From positions 1 through 60,247 of the forward strand of contig CBIHON010000032.1 in the NCBI GenBank assembly GCA_966211965.1: a DNA stretch of 60,247 nucleotides, read 5' to 3'. This document shows, one piece after another, positions 38,789 through 45,895 of the stretch (position 1 is the first letter of the stretch; the number at the start of each line of letters is the position of its first letter). The notes under the pieces were generated by a model. It saw only the letters and a program-made list of their open reading frames with translations, was not told the origin of the DNA and did no database searches. The position numbers were made by a program, and so were the translations under genes. This DNA is from CBIHON01 sp966211965. GTDB taxonomy: Bacteria; Pseudomonadota; Gammaproteobacteria; Burkholderiales; Burkholderiaceae_D.

Positions 38789-40092
38789 AATTATTCAATC
38801 AAGGCATCCCGCGAGGCTCAGCGATTTCATACGCCGGACTGCTGGAAAAGATAGAAATCCTTCGTTCGACGCTGCGCTGGTCGTCAAAGCTGGAACGGCC
38901 GGAAATCGAAAAACTGCTGCGGCAATCCAATGTGCTGCGTGACGAAGTGATGCAGCTGTCGCACAAGGAACGCTTCGTGCAGGCAGCAAGTGCGGAGCCC
39001 GCGCCGGTTGACCAGACCCCGGGCGAGCGCCGCCAGGCTTTGCTGGAACGCAGCTTCGTCTTTGAAGGCACCTTCGGCGATAACGCCAGGCTGCTCGATG
39101 CCTTGGAGATCGCCGAAAAAGCGGCGCCGACCGATTTGCCGGTATTGATTGACGGCGAAAGCGGGACCGGCAAGGAGCTGATGGCGAAAGTGATTCATGC
39201 GAACGGATCGCGCGCCGACAAGCCCTACATCTCGGTCAATTGCGGCGCCATCCCAGACAGCCTGCTGGAGTCCGAATTGTTCGGCCACACCAAGGGCGCC
39301 TTCACCGGCGCCTCCTCGGATCGAAAAGGCAAGTTCGAAAGCGCGCACAAGGGCACCATCTTCCTCGACGAAATCGGCGAACTGCCCTTGCCCGGCCAGG
39401 TGAAACTGCTGCGCGTGCTGCAGTCGCACGAGATCCAGCGGGTGGGATCGGACCAGACCATTGCGGTGGATGCGCGTATCGTGGCGGCGACCAACAAGAA
39501 CCTGCGCCGCTTGATTGAACAGGGGACGTTTCGCGAAGATCTTTTTTATCGTCTCAGCGTCATTCACCTGACCCTGCCGCCGCTGCGCGAGCGCAAGGAT
39601 GAGATTCCCTTGCTGATCGCCTACTATGGCGACGAGGCAGCGGAAGCGCTCAAGCGGCGTCCGATAAAAATGACGCCGCGCTTGCGCAGTTTTCTATTGA
39701 ACTATGCCTATCCGGGCAATATCCGCGAGCTGCGCAACATGATGTACCGCATCTCTTGCCTGGCCGGGGATACGGCGGATCTGTTGCATCTTCATGAGGA
39801 TATCCGGCCCGCAATGCCGGCATCGGCATTACCAGTGAAGGATGGTGGTACGGTCGGTGCCGCCGGCGCCTCAAGCCTGATCTCGCTTGCCGAGGCCAAG
39901 CGCGCCGCAAGCGACGAGGCCGAGCGCGCGTGTCTGGAACGGGGCCTGAGAGAAGTCGGCGGTACGGTGGCGGAACTGGCGCGGCGCTGGGACATGAACC
40001 GCTCGCATCTGCAGATCCTGCTGAAGAAGCATGGGATTCATTCGAAGGATTTTCGGCATCAGGATTCTCCGCAAGGGGAAAAAAGAATTTGA
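38785..40092 (+). CDS. sigma-54-dependent transcriptional activator of the secretion locus
   Basis: A cytoplasmic protein of 435 residues. The N-terminal 95 residues are a helical, charged region without a receiver or other known sensor. The AAA+ domain has Walker A DGESGTGKEL, the sigma-54-contact loop KGAFTGASSDRKG, Walker B GTIFLDEIGELPLPGQ and the arginine-finger region FREDLFYRLSV. A Fis-type helix-turn-helix ends the protein (VAELARRWDMNRSHLQILLK). Its ATGA overlaps the exporter stop codon, so the two are coupled. With -24/-12 sites upstream of two peptide units, it is the obvious candidate activator of cargo expression. How it is switched is not visible. Confidence 0.93.
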   Translation: MKLFNQGIPRGSAISYAGLLEKIEILRSTLRWSSKLERPEIEKLLRQSNVLRDEVMQLSHKERFVQAASAEPAPVDQTPGERRQALLERSFVFEGTFGDNARLLDALEIAEKAAPTDLPVLIDGESGTGKELMAKVIHANGSRADKPYISVNCGAIPDSLLESELFGHTKGAFTGASSDRKGKFESAHKGTIFLDEIGELPLPGQVKLLRVLQSHEIQRVGSDQTIAVDARIVAATNKNLRRLIEQGTFREDLFYRLSVIHLTLPPLRERKDEIPLLIAYYGDEAAEALKRRPIKMTPRLRSFLLNYAYPGNIRELRNMMYRISCLAGDTADLLHLHEDIRPAMPASALPVKDGGTVGAAGASSLISLAEAKRAASDEAERACLERGLREVGGTVAELARRWDMNRSHLQILLKKHGIHSKDFRHQDSPQGEKRI

Positions 40093-40127
40093 TGCGCGCC
40101 GACTCAGGCTAACGCTGACTGAAGCAC

Positions 40128-40161
40128 AGCGGCTTCGGACCGGACCCGGTCCGAAGCCGCT
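40128..40161. terminator. bidirectional hairpin between convergent genes
   Basis: AGCGGCTTCGGACCGG (40128-40143) and its exact reverse complement (40146-40161) form a very strong stem. It lies between the convergent activator gene and the peptide gene at 40172-40378 and can stop transcription from both sides, though T-runs are absent. Confidence 0.65.
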
Positions 40162-40171
40162 GCCGGATACA

Positions 40172-40378
40172 TCAATGATGCACGTAGCCGTCGGTGACGG
40201 AGTTGACGAGAACGCCATCCACATAAACGGAAACGGGGTCGCCGTCAGGGGTAGTCAATAAGCCCGAAGTAGAGGCGCGCTGGAAAGGCAGTTTCATCAT
40301 GCCGCCGCGCACGGCTTTCATCGCTTTGCGGTCCAGCTCGTCGCTGCGGGGCAGGTCTTTGATGATCAAGGTTTGCAT
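40172..40378 (-). CDS. double-glycine leader peptide, putative exporter cargo 6
   Basis: A 68-residue precursor. The leader MQTLIIKDLPRSDELDRKAM runs on as KAVRGG, matching the leaders of the other small genes in this locus and ending with the GG cut site expected by a C39 peptidase. The mature part (about 42 residues) opens MMKLPFQRAST, contains DGDPVSVYVDGVLVNSVTDG, has no Cys and ends in HH. Its body is unlike that of the other peptides. The ATG follows AGGAG. A near-perfect -24/-12 promoter lies 80 bases upstream, so it forms its own sigma-54 unit. Confidence 0.85.
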   Translation of the reverse strand: MQTLIIKDLPRSDELDRKAMKAVRGGMMKLPFQRASTSGLLTTPDGDPVSVYVDGVLVNSVTDGYVHH

Positions 40379-40456
40379 GGTGGTTCTCCTGAAGAAAATT
40401 AGTTTGCTTGGGGTTGGCGTCGAGACGGAACATTCGTTTCGCTCGTACGGAGGTAA

Positions 40457-40472
40457 TGCATGGAGCGTGCCA
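40457..40472 (-). promoter_or_regulatory. sigma-54 (-24/-12) promoter of cargo 6
   Basis: On the minus strand the site reads TGGCACGCTCCATGCA: the full -24 element TGGCACG, four bases, then ATGCA. GG and GC are exactly 10 bases apart, as needed, and only one position departs from TGGCACG-N4-TTGCA. Confidence 0.85.
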
Positions 40473-40693
40473 AGCATGATTGTGCAGCAGGTTTCACGCC
40501 ACATGGTTAAGAATGCCGGTTTGCGCAGGCATTTATTATTTGTCCGGGAAATACCCTCCTACTTGATGATGGGGCATACCCAACAGTTTGCGTCGCCTGT
40601 TCGCTAGAGGCCAACACCGGCGGGAAGCCAGGGGGCGGCGAAAAGATGTGAAATGATGTGAAAGCGATAAATGAATAGCCGTCGCCAGAGATT

Positions 40694-40743
40694 GACGTAG
40701 GAGCATGCCCTGCGCGGTCGCACGCAGGGCATGCTCCTACGTC
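40694..40743. repeat. REP-like perfect palindrome
   Basis: A perfect 21-bp stem (arm starting GACGTAGGAGCATGCCCTGC) with an 8-base loop, directly downstream of the phosphatase gene. It shares the TAGGAGC core with the element at 14407-14474 and may also end transcription. Confidence 0.8.
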
Positions 40744-40759
40744 GCTCAACCGATACAAG

Positions 40760-41530
40760 TCAAAGCGCAGGATTCACCACCGTCCGGTCGCTGCCAAACA
40801 AATCCTCAGCCCGAACCACAATCACGGAAATGTTATCGCGCCCGCCGCGCTTGAGGGCAATGTCCACCAAGGACTCCACCACCTGCCGGCAATTGCCGAC
40901 GGCAAGTTCACCACGCATTTCCGGCTCGCTCACTGCATTGCTCAGCCCGTCGCTGCACAGCAGGAACATATCGCCATCCTCGACCGTCATCGTCTTTGCA
41001 TCGATATCCAGCGTGTCTGCGGCGCCCACCGCGCGCGTGATCATGCTGCGGGAAGGAAGCAGAATCGCCTCGTCCGCATCGAAATCATCTTGCAACCGGA
41101 GTTGCGCCAACTGGCTGTGGTCGCGCGTGAGTTGCGTCAGGACAGCGTTTCGATAGAGGTAAATCCGGCTGTCGCCGGCCCACAAGTAGGCGCACGATCC
41201 GCCGCAGGCGAGCAAGGCAGCTACCGTGCTGCCGATGATCGGCATGCGGCGCATTGCTGCCTCCATGCGTAGTTGCCGGTTTGCGAACTGCAGTTGATCC
41301 TGGGCCGCCGCAAGCATAGCGCCAAGCGCATCGAAGGCCGGCATCCTGTCCAGCGCCTCGACCACCATGCGGCTTGCGACATCGCCCAGCGCATGACCGC
41401 CCATGCCGTCGGCAACCGCCCACAGCCCGCGCGCTGCCTGGTTGAGACAGGCGTCCTCGTTTTTTTTGCGGACCAGGCCGACATCCGAACGCGCCGCCGA
41501 GGTCCATTGAAATTGCGTTTCACATGTCAC
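40760..41530 (-). CDS. PP2C-type Ser/Thr protein phosphatase
   Basis: A cytoplasmic protein of about 256 residues. PP2C motifs are in order: SDVGLVRKKNEDACL, WAVADGMGGHALGDVASRMV, CAYLWAGDSRIYLYRNAVLT, DMFLLCSDGLSNAV and DNISVIVVRAEDLF, with all the metal-binding Asp residues present. I placed the start at the GTG preceded by CCGGGGGTG, giving the normal length for stand-alone bacterial PP2Cs; a longer reading would overlap the cargo-5 gene. It lies 40 bases after that gene and probably reverses the action of the Ser/Thr kinase at 43735-45762. Confidence 0.88.
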   Translation of the reverse strand: MTCETQFQWTSAARSDVGLVRKKNEDACLNQAARGLWAVADGMGGHALGDVASRMVVEALDRMPAFDALGAMLAAAQDQLQFANRQLRMEAAMRRMPIIGSTVAALLACGGSCAYLWAGDSRIYLYRNAVLTQLTRDHSQLAQLRLQDDFDADEAILLPSRSMITRAVGAADTLDIDAKTMTVEDGDMFLLCSDGLSNAVSEPEMRGELAVGNCRQVVESLVDIALKRGGRDNISVIVVRAEDLFGSDRTVVNPAL

Positions 41531-41570
41531 GGCACCCCCGGAAAGCTGTTCAATATGCAGCACGCGCTCG

Positions 41571-41765
41571 TTATGGCTTTGACTTGAGCGCCGTCTTCGT
41601 CGGGGCAGGCATGGACGGTTTGCCCATGAGGCTGCTGCTGCGGAATATCGTGCGCCCGAGAACGGCAGGGCGGCCGCGCACGCGTGCCCCGCCGGTGATT
41701 GCAAGCATCGCCTGGCGATCGAGGTCAAGACTCTCCGCCAGATCTTTTATGACGATAGTGGCCAT
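41571..41765 (-). CDS. double-glycine leader peptide, putative exporter cargo 5
   Basis: A 64-residue precursor. Leader MATIVIKDLAESLDLDRQAM continues LAITGG, then ARVRGRPAVLG. The mature part is short (about 38 residues), very basic (Arg/Lys-rich), has no acidic residue or Cys, and ends TKTALKSKP. This is unlike the neutral N/T/S-rich peptides 1-3 and could bind nucleic acid, membranes or phosphate groups. A GGAGAAATTC precedes the ATG. It sits 15 bases after cargo 4 and 40 bases before the phosphatase gene, in one transcription unit. Confidence 0.8.
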   Translation of the reverse strand: MATIVIKDLAESLDLDRQAMLAITGGARVRGRPAVLGRTIFRSSSLMGKPSMPAPTKTALKSKP

Positions 41766-41780
41766 GAATTTCTCCTTCGC

Positions 41781-42068
41781 TTAATTCTGGGATTGAGAGA
41801 AGTTTATGCCTAGCTGTTCCGGATTGACATTGATGATTGCATTACTCGCCGAATTATTGATATCGATCAGTTGAAGTTGATTATTCATCTGACCGCCAAA
41901 ATTATTGAACTGGAATAAGTTGACGATCGGGACAAGGCTGGGCGCCGCTTCAACGAAAGGCCTGATCCAGCCAAACACCCAGCCGGCACCGGCGCCTCTG
42001 ATGGTCGACATCGCTCTGCGGTCCAAGACATCGCTTGCGGGAAGATCATCGATCGCAATGGCAGCCAT
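41781..42068 (-). CDS. leader-peptide family protein with altered cut site, putative cargo 4
   Basis: A 95-residue precursor. Leader MAAIAIDDLPASDVLDRRAM continues STIRGAGAGW: the LD-x-(K/R)-AM block is kept but the processing site is GAG instead of GG, so cutting may be shifted by a residue or be less efficient. The body is hydrophobic and aromatic at first (WVFGWIRPFVEAAPSLVPIV), then Asn/Gln-rich (FNNFGGQMNNQLQLIDINNS). No Cys. The ATG at 42068 follows GGAGG; a longer upstream reading is not needed. Confidence 0.72.
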   Translation of the reverse strand: MAAIAIDDLPASDVLDRRAMSTIRGAGAGWVFGWIRPFVEAAPSLVPIVNLFQFNNFGGQMNNQLQLIDINNSASNAIINVNPEQLGINFSQSQN

Positions 42069-42093
42069 GTTATGCCTCCAGGTTGTGGGGTAA

Positions 42094-42128
42094 ATCCTGA
42101 TGGGGGCTATTGCTGCCTCCATCAGGAT
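42094..42128 (-). terminator. hairpin after cargo 3
   Basis: ATCCTGATGG (42094-42103) pairs with CCATCAGGAT (42119-42128), with a further G-T and GGC/GCC pairing inside. It lies between the cargo 3 stop and the cargo 4 start, so it could end or attenuate transcription there. Confidence 0.5.
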
Positions 42129-42139
42129 CGTCAGTACTA

Positions 42140-42424
42140 TCAAAAATACTCGGGGAATTTTTCGTACAACGTTGCGCCCTTGCTGTTTGTGCTGGTGCTT
42201 TCGTTGCTTGCGGTTTGCACCGGGCTGGAGTCGACCTGGAAAATTACCGGGCCGCCCGAAAAAGTCGAGCCGTTGCCGACGGCGACGGGGGCAAACATCG
42301 CCAGGAAATTCGATTGCTGCGTCGCATTGGCTTGATCGCCCAAGCCGCCACGTACTGCGGACATCGCTTTGCCGTCGAGTTCCCGGGTGCTGCTCAAGTC
42401 TTTGATCATCAGAGTGGATTTCAT
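42140..42424 (-). CDS. double-glycine leader peptide, putative exporter cargo 3
   Basis: A 94-residue precursor and tandem paralogue of cargo 1 and 2. Leader MKSTLMIKDLSSTRELDGKA ends MSAVRGG. The mature part opens LGDQANATQQSNFLAMFAPV and is rich in Asn, Ser, Thr, Gly and Gln; it carries a conserved AVGNGSTFSGGPVIFQVDSS block but a different, aromatic end (ATLYEKFPEYF). No Cys in the mature part. The RBS is AGGAG, 6 bases before the second of two close ATGs; the first ATG gives only a two-codon reading. Confidence 0.85.
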   Translation of the reverse strand: MKSTLMIKDLSSTRELDGKAMSAVRGGLGDQANATQQSNFLAMFAPVAVGNGSTFSGGPVIFQVDSSPVQTASNESTSTNSKGATLYEKFPEYF

Positions 42425-42552
42425 TTCATTCTCCTAAAAAATAAATTTCTTGGTAAAGCTATCAGTATCTGCAAATGCTACAAAGAGCAGGCCGATGACC
42501 GGCGTCTAAGGTAAGCAAAAGTTTTTTGACATCGCAATGATTGCGAGCCGGG

Positions 42553-42582
42553 CTCCCTTCTCCCGCTTGCGGGAGAAGGGAG
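42553..42582. terminator. hairpin between cargo 2 and cargo 3 genes
   Basis: CTCCCTTCTCCC and GGGAGAAGGGAG form a perfect 12-bp stem with a 6-base loop (GCTTGC). It sits in the 191-base gap after cargo 2 and may be a terminator, attenuator or REP-type element. Confidence 0.5.
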
Positions 42583-42615
42583 AGGGGGAGCCCAATGCCT
42601 GTTTTGCCAGGACAA

Positions 42616-42894
42616 TTAAGCCGGATAACCCCAATACCAGTCGAGGCTCTTATCGTTCGTGCTGGTGCTATCGTTGGTTCCGGTCTGTGTCGGGTTGGAC
42701 GTGATCTGGAAATTGATCGGGCCGCCGCCGATTTTCGAGCCGTTGCCGACTGCGACGGGTGCTTTCATCGCCAGGAAGTTGTTTTGCTCGGTTGCATTGG
42801 CCTGGTCGCCCAGACCGCCGCGAACAGCGGACATTGCCTTGCCGTCGAGCTCTTTTGCGGTGCTCAGGTCTTTGATAATCAGAGTGGATTTCAT
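42616..42894 (-). CDS. double-glycine leader peptide, putative exporter cargo 2
   Basis: A 92-residue precursor. Leader MKSTLIIKDLSTAKELDGKA ends MSAVRGG, and the body LGDQANATEQNNFLAMKAPV, GNGSKIGGGPINFQITSNPT and TGTNDSTSTNDKSLDWYWGY is nearly the same as cargo 1. The mature part is about 65 residues, neutral, polar and without Cys. Its short 42-base gap from cargo 1 suggests a common transcript from the sigma-54 promoter at 43278-43293. Start and RBS are as in the other tandem copies. Confidence 0.87.
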   Translation of the reverse strand: MKSTLIIKDLSTAKELDGKAMSAVRGGLGDQANATEQNNFLAMKAPVAVGNGSKIGGGPINFQITSNPTQTGTNDSTSTNDKSLDWYWGYPA

Positions 42895-42936
42895 TTCATT
42901 CTCCTAAAGCTTAAAAGTGAGTGGGGATTGACGCGA

Positions 42937-43215
42937 TTAGTCGAGATAGCCGCCGAGCCAGCTCAGGCTCTTGTCGTTCGTGCTGGTGCTGTCGTTGGTC
43001 CCGGTCTGCGTTGGGTTCGAAGTGACTTGGAAATTGATCGGGCCGCCGCCAATTTCAGAACCATTGCCGACGGAGACGGGCGCTTTCATCTTCAAAAAGT
43101 TGTTTTGCTCGGTCGCATTGGCTTGGTTGCCCTGGCCGCCGCGCACGGCGGACATTGCCTTGCAATCGAGTTTTTTGTCGAGGGCCAGGTCTTTGATCGT
43201 CAGAGTGGATTTCAT
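42937..43215 (-). CDS. double-glycine leader peptide, putative exporter cargo 1
   Basis: A 92-residue precursor, first of three tandem paralogues. Leader MKSTLTIKDLALDKKLDCKA ends MSAVRGG; the single Cys is in the leader and would be lost on cutting. The body has QGNQANATEQNNFLKMKAPV, GNGSEIGGGPINFQVTSNPT and ends SLSWLGGYLD. A -24/-12 promoter lies about 63 bases upstream. The 5' flank with TTAGGAGAATGAA before the ATG is identical in the copies, so duplication included the translation start region. Confidence 0.87.
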   Translation of the reverse strand: MKSTLTIKDLALDKKLDCKAMSAVRGGQGNQANATEQNNFLKMKAPVSVGNGSEIGGGPINFQVTSNPTQTGTNDSTSTNDKSLSWLGGYLD

Positions 43216-43734
43216 TTCATTCTCCTAAAAAAGTGGGTTGGGTTGTGAGCATTTTGTGTTGCGCTCGATAGGGATATAGCAGGAGGTGTGCCAGCCGTCT
43301 GCATGCAACCCATGAGAAACGCAAGCCACTGAAAATAAAGGGTTTTCCATCTGTGTCTGAAGTTTTTCCGAATCGTCTTGCCTTCCACGCTGCGAGAGAG
43401 TGATGGATGCAATCCAACAGTTTTCAGTGCTCTGTTCGGTGCCGTGCAACACAGCCCGATTTTCTTGAGGCAGTCTTCTATTGCCGAGTTGCGGCAGCGC
43501 AAAGACGGCCGATAAAACGCGGATGACAAAGGAAAAATCAACAAACTACAATGAGTATTCAGGCACTATGCTCTTGCAATAAGAGGCTCACGGCCGAAAC
43601 TGATTTAACGGATGAACAATCACTGAGCATTTCTCTTGCATCTGGAAGTGAATGAGAATGAGTACAGCGTATTCGGCATGGATGTTGCTCTCAAACGAAA
43701 TAGAGACAGGCCGAAAATCGGCACGCTAAATTCT
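43216..43734. other. divergent intergenic region between cargo genes and kinase
   Basis: About 500 bases. It contains the sigma-54 site for cargo 1 (43278-43293). The rest shows no convincing gene or repeat, but part of its right end could belong to the kinase gene, whose start is uncertain. No promoter for the kinase could be fixed. Confidence 0.5.
43278..43293 (-). promoter_or_regulatory. sigma-54 (-24/-12) promoter of the tandem cargo genes
   Basis: On the minus strand TGGCACACCTCCTGCT has the TGGCAC core, then GC with exactly 10 bases between GG and GC, in the context GGC-TGGCACA and CTGCT-ATA. Transcription would start about 50 bases before the cargo-1 ATG. Confidence 0.8.
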
Positions 43735-45762
43735 ATGGAAACTCTTGCTCTAGCGATTCGCAATTTTCAAGGCGGTAATTTGTCGCGTAACGAATTTTTC
43801 GATCAGCTTGACCGCGTCTTGGCGACGGAACAGGCCGATGCTGCACGCCTGCTGGCAACCCTTAACGAAGAGGACAGAAGGAGCATGCTGCCGCTCGATG
43901 TGTATGCGGAAGCGCGGCGGCGGATCGAGTCTCGCGTAGCGGCGAAGGGAGATCGTGGCACTGATGAAACTTGCGTGCAGACGAATCCCGCGGATCGCGT
44001 GATGCCGCATCCGGCAACGCCGACCGGCACATCCCGCAACCAGACCGGCCAGGCCGATGCGCCGCCGGAGAGGATGAAGGGCGTAGGCGATACGCTCAAT
44101 GGCCGCTTCGTACTGGAGGAGTGCATCGGCTTCGGCGGCATGGGCACGGTGTACAAGGCGCTGGATCTGCGCAAGCTGGAAGCATCCGACCGCAAGCCGT
44201 ACATCGCGATCAAGGTTCTCAATGCGCAGTTTCGCGGGCATCCGAAATCGCTGATCGCCTTGCAGCGCGAAGCCAGGAAGGCGCAGACGCTGGCGCATCC
44301 GAACATCGTGTCGGTCTACGATTTCGATCGCGACGGCTCGATGGTTTACCTGACCATGGAACTGTTATCCGGTCAACCGCTGAGCCGAATCCTGCGCGCG
44401 CAGGACTTCAAGGGCATGCCGTTTGCCGACACCATGCGCATCGTGGATGGCATGGCCAAGGCGCTGGCCTATGCGCACGAGCGCGGCTTCGTCCATTGCG
44501 ACTTCAAGCCTGCCAACGTGATCCTGACCGATACGGGCAAGGTGAAGGTGATCGATTTCGGCATTGCGCGCGCGTTTCAGAAACCGGAGGAAGAGGCCGA
44601 CGTGACGGTGTTCGACCCAGGCAGCCTCGGCGCGTTTACCCCGGCCTATGCCAGTCCGGAAATGCTTGAACATCGCGAACCGGACCCGCGCGACGACGTC
44701 TATGCGCTGGCCTGCATCACTTACGAATTGCTGACCGGCCGGCACCCTTTCGATCGTTTGACCGCGAGCCAGGCGCGCAACACGGGCCTGCGCCCGCAGC
44801 GGCCCAAGAACCTGGGCCAGCGGCAATGGCGGGCATTGAGGGCGGCGCTGTCATTGGAGCGCGCAACGCGAACCCCTTCCGTCATGCGCTTTCTCAAGGA
44901 AATGCATGGGGAGCGGCGAAGGCCGGCCCGGTCTGTTGTGCTGGTGGCGTCGAGCTTGATATTGGCCGCATTTGCGTTTGCCGGCATCGGCTACTTCTGG
45001 CAATTCTCGGAAGGCGAGAGCGGCCAAACAGCATTTCTTGCCGCGCCGCCAGCCCGCCCGCCGCCGGCGGTTCCGCCGGCGCCCACGCTATCCCTCGACG
45101 CCGTGGCGCCGGTATTGGCGCAGATCCCCTGTTCGGCTCTGCAGCCTTCGGTGCGCGATCATGCCTTGCACGTCGAAGGATATCTCTCCGGTAATTTTGG
45201 TCTTGCTCATCTCAAGGACATGCTGGGCGCCGTCCCCGGCGTGACGAGCGTGAATCTCGACGTGCAACAAGTGACCGATGACCAGTGCGCGGTCATCAAT
45301 CTTTTTTCGCGCTACTGGATGGCGAATCGTCAGGCAGGACGAGCCGCATCGATTCATACACGCAAGCCGAATGCGGAACTGGCGGAGGGCGAGCCGCTGG
45401 TGGTCGACATCACGACTCCCGCCTATCAGTCCTACGTCAATGTCGATTACTACGTCCTCGATGGCGCGGTAGTGCATTTGGTGCCGAGCTTGCGCGCCAG
45501 GGCCAATCAAGCGCCGCCCAACCATAAGGCCGCCATCGGCGAACTCGGCAATTGGGTGATTTCGAAACCGTTTGGAACCGAATTGGTGGTGCTGCTGATT
45601 ACGCCGACGCCGCTGTTCGACAGTCTGCGGCCGGAGTCCGAGTCCAAAGCGGGCTACTTGCGCGCAGTGGAAAAGCAATTGGAGCAAATCGCCGCCAAGG
45701 CCGGGACCGAGAAAATAGCAGTGGATTTTGTACAGATCACGACCAGGCCTCGTACCCGCTAG
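43735..45762 (+). CDS. membrane-anchored Ser/Thr protein kinase
   Basis: A protein of about 675 residues. An N-terminal region of 110 residues of unknown type (opening METLALAIRNFQGGNLSRNE) precedes the kinase: glycine loop ECIGFGGMGTVYKALD, Lys in YIAIKVLN, catalytic loop FVHCDFKPANVILTD (HCD in place of HRD), VIDFGIAR and YASPEML. One membrane helix (VVLVASSLILAAFAFAGIGY) leads to a Pro-rich linker and an outer C-terminal domain with VDYYVLDGAVVHLVPSLRAR. Upstream in-frame starts (43636 TTG, 43678 ATG) are possible; none has a clear RBS. It likely phosphorylates targets read by the two FHA proteins. Its stop codon lies in repeat A3. Confidence 0.85.
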   Translation: METLALAIRNFQGGNLSRNEFFDQLDRVLATEQADAARLLATLNEEDRRSMLPLDVYAEARRRIESRVAAKGDRGTDETCVQTNPADRVMPHPATPTGTSRNQTGQADAPPERMKGVGDTLNGRFVLEECIGFGGMGTVYKALDLRKLEASDRKPYIAIKVLNAQFRGHPKSLIALQREARKAQTLAHPNIVSVYDFDRDGSMVYLTMELLSGQPLSRILRAQDFKGMPFADTMRIVDGMAKALAYAHERGFVHCDFKPANVILTDTGKVKVIDFGIARAFQKPEEEADVTVFDPGSLGAFTPAYASPEMLEHREPDPRDDVYALACITYELLTGRHPFDRLTASQARNTGLRPQRPKNLGQRQWRALRAALSLERATRTPSVMRFLKEMHGERRRPARSVVLVASSLILAAFAFAGIGYFWQFSEGESGQTAFLAAPPARPPPAVPPAPTLSLDAVAPVLAQIPCSALQPSVRDHALHVEGYLSGNFGLAHLKDMLGAVPGVTSVNLDVQQVTDDQCAVINLFSRYWMANRQAGRAASIHTRKPNAELAEGEPLVVDITTPAYQSYVNVDYYVLDGAVVHLVPSLRARANQAPPNHKAAIGELGNWVISKPFGTELVVLLITPTPLFDSLRPESESKAGYLRAVEKQLEQIAAKAGTEKIAVDFVQITTRPRTR

Positions 45763-45880
45763 AGCATTTTTAGCCTGACCGTGCGGAGTCAAGGTCAGGC
45801 CGAGGAGCGGACGCGTACAGACGTACGCCGAGCACCGGAGGCCTGAGATTGGCCCGTACGGTCAGGCTAAAAATGCTCTA
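45760..45880. repeat. dispersed structured repeat, family A, copy 3
   Basis: A 121-bp diverged member. Its arms TAGAGCATTTTTAGCCTGAC and the matching end differ from copies 1-2 but remain complementary, so pairing is kept. The inner palindrome CGTAC-AGA-CGTACG replaces CCGTAC...GTACGG. Its first three bases are the TAG stop of the kinase gene. Confidence 0.82.
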
Positions 45881-45895
45881 ATTCTCTGCAACAGA

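Larger units (their letters stand above)
40379..40759. other. intergenic region with sigma-54 promoter and palindrome, 381 bases
   Basis: It holds the promoter and leader of the cargo-6 gene (near 40379-40480), about 210 bases in which I see nothing coding, and the 50-base palindrome at 40694-40743 just past the phosphatase gene. Confidence 0.6.

Noticed and set aside
42616..42937. Possible CRISPR-like or tandem DNA repeat in the cargo region.
   Set aside because: The similarity is between whole small genes, with no short regularly spaced repeats.
40172..43215. Lanthipeptide, lasso or sactipeptide cluster.
   Set aside because: No LanM/LanB, lasso cyclase or radical-SAM gene is present, and the mature peptides have no Cys.
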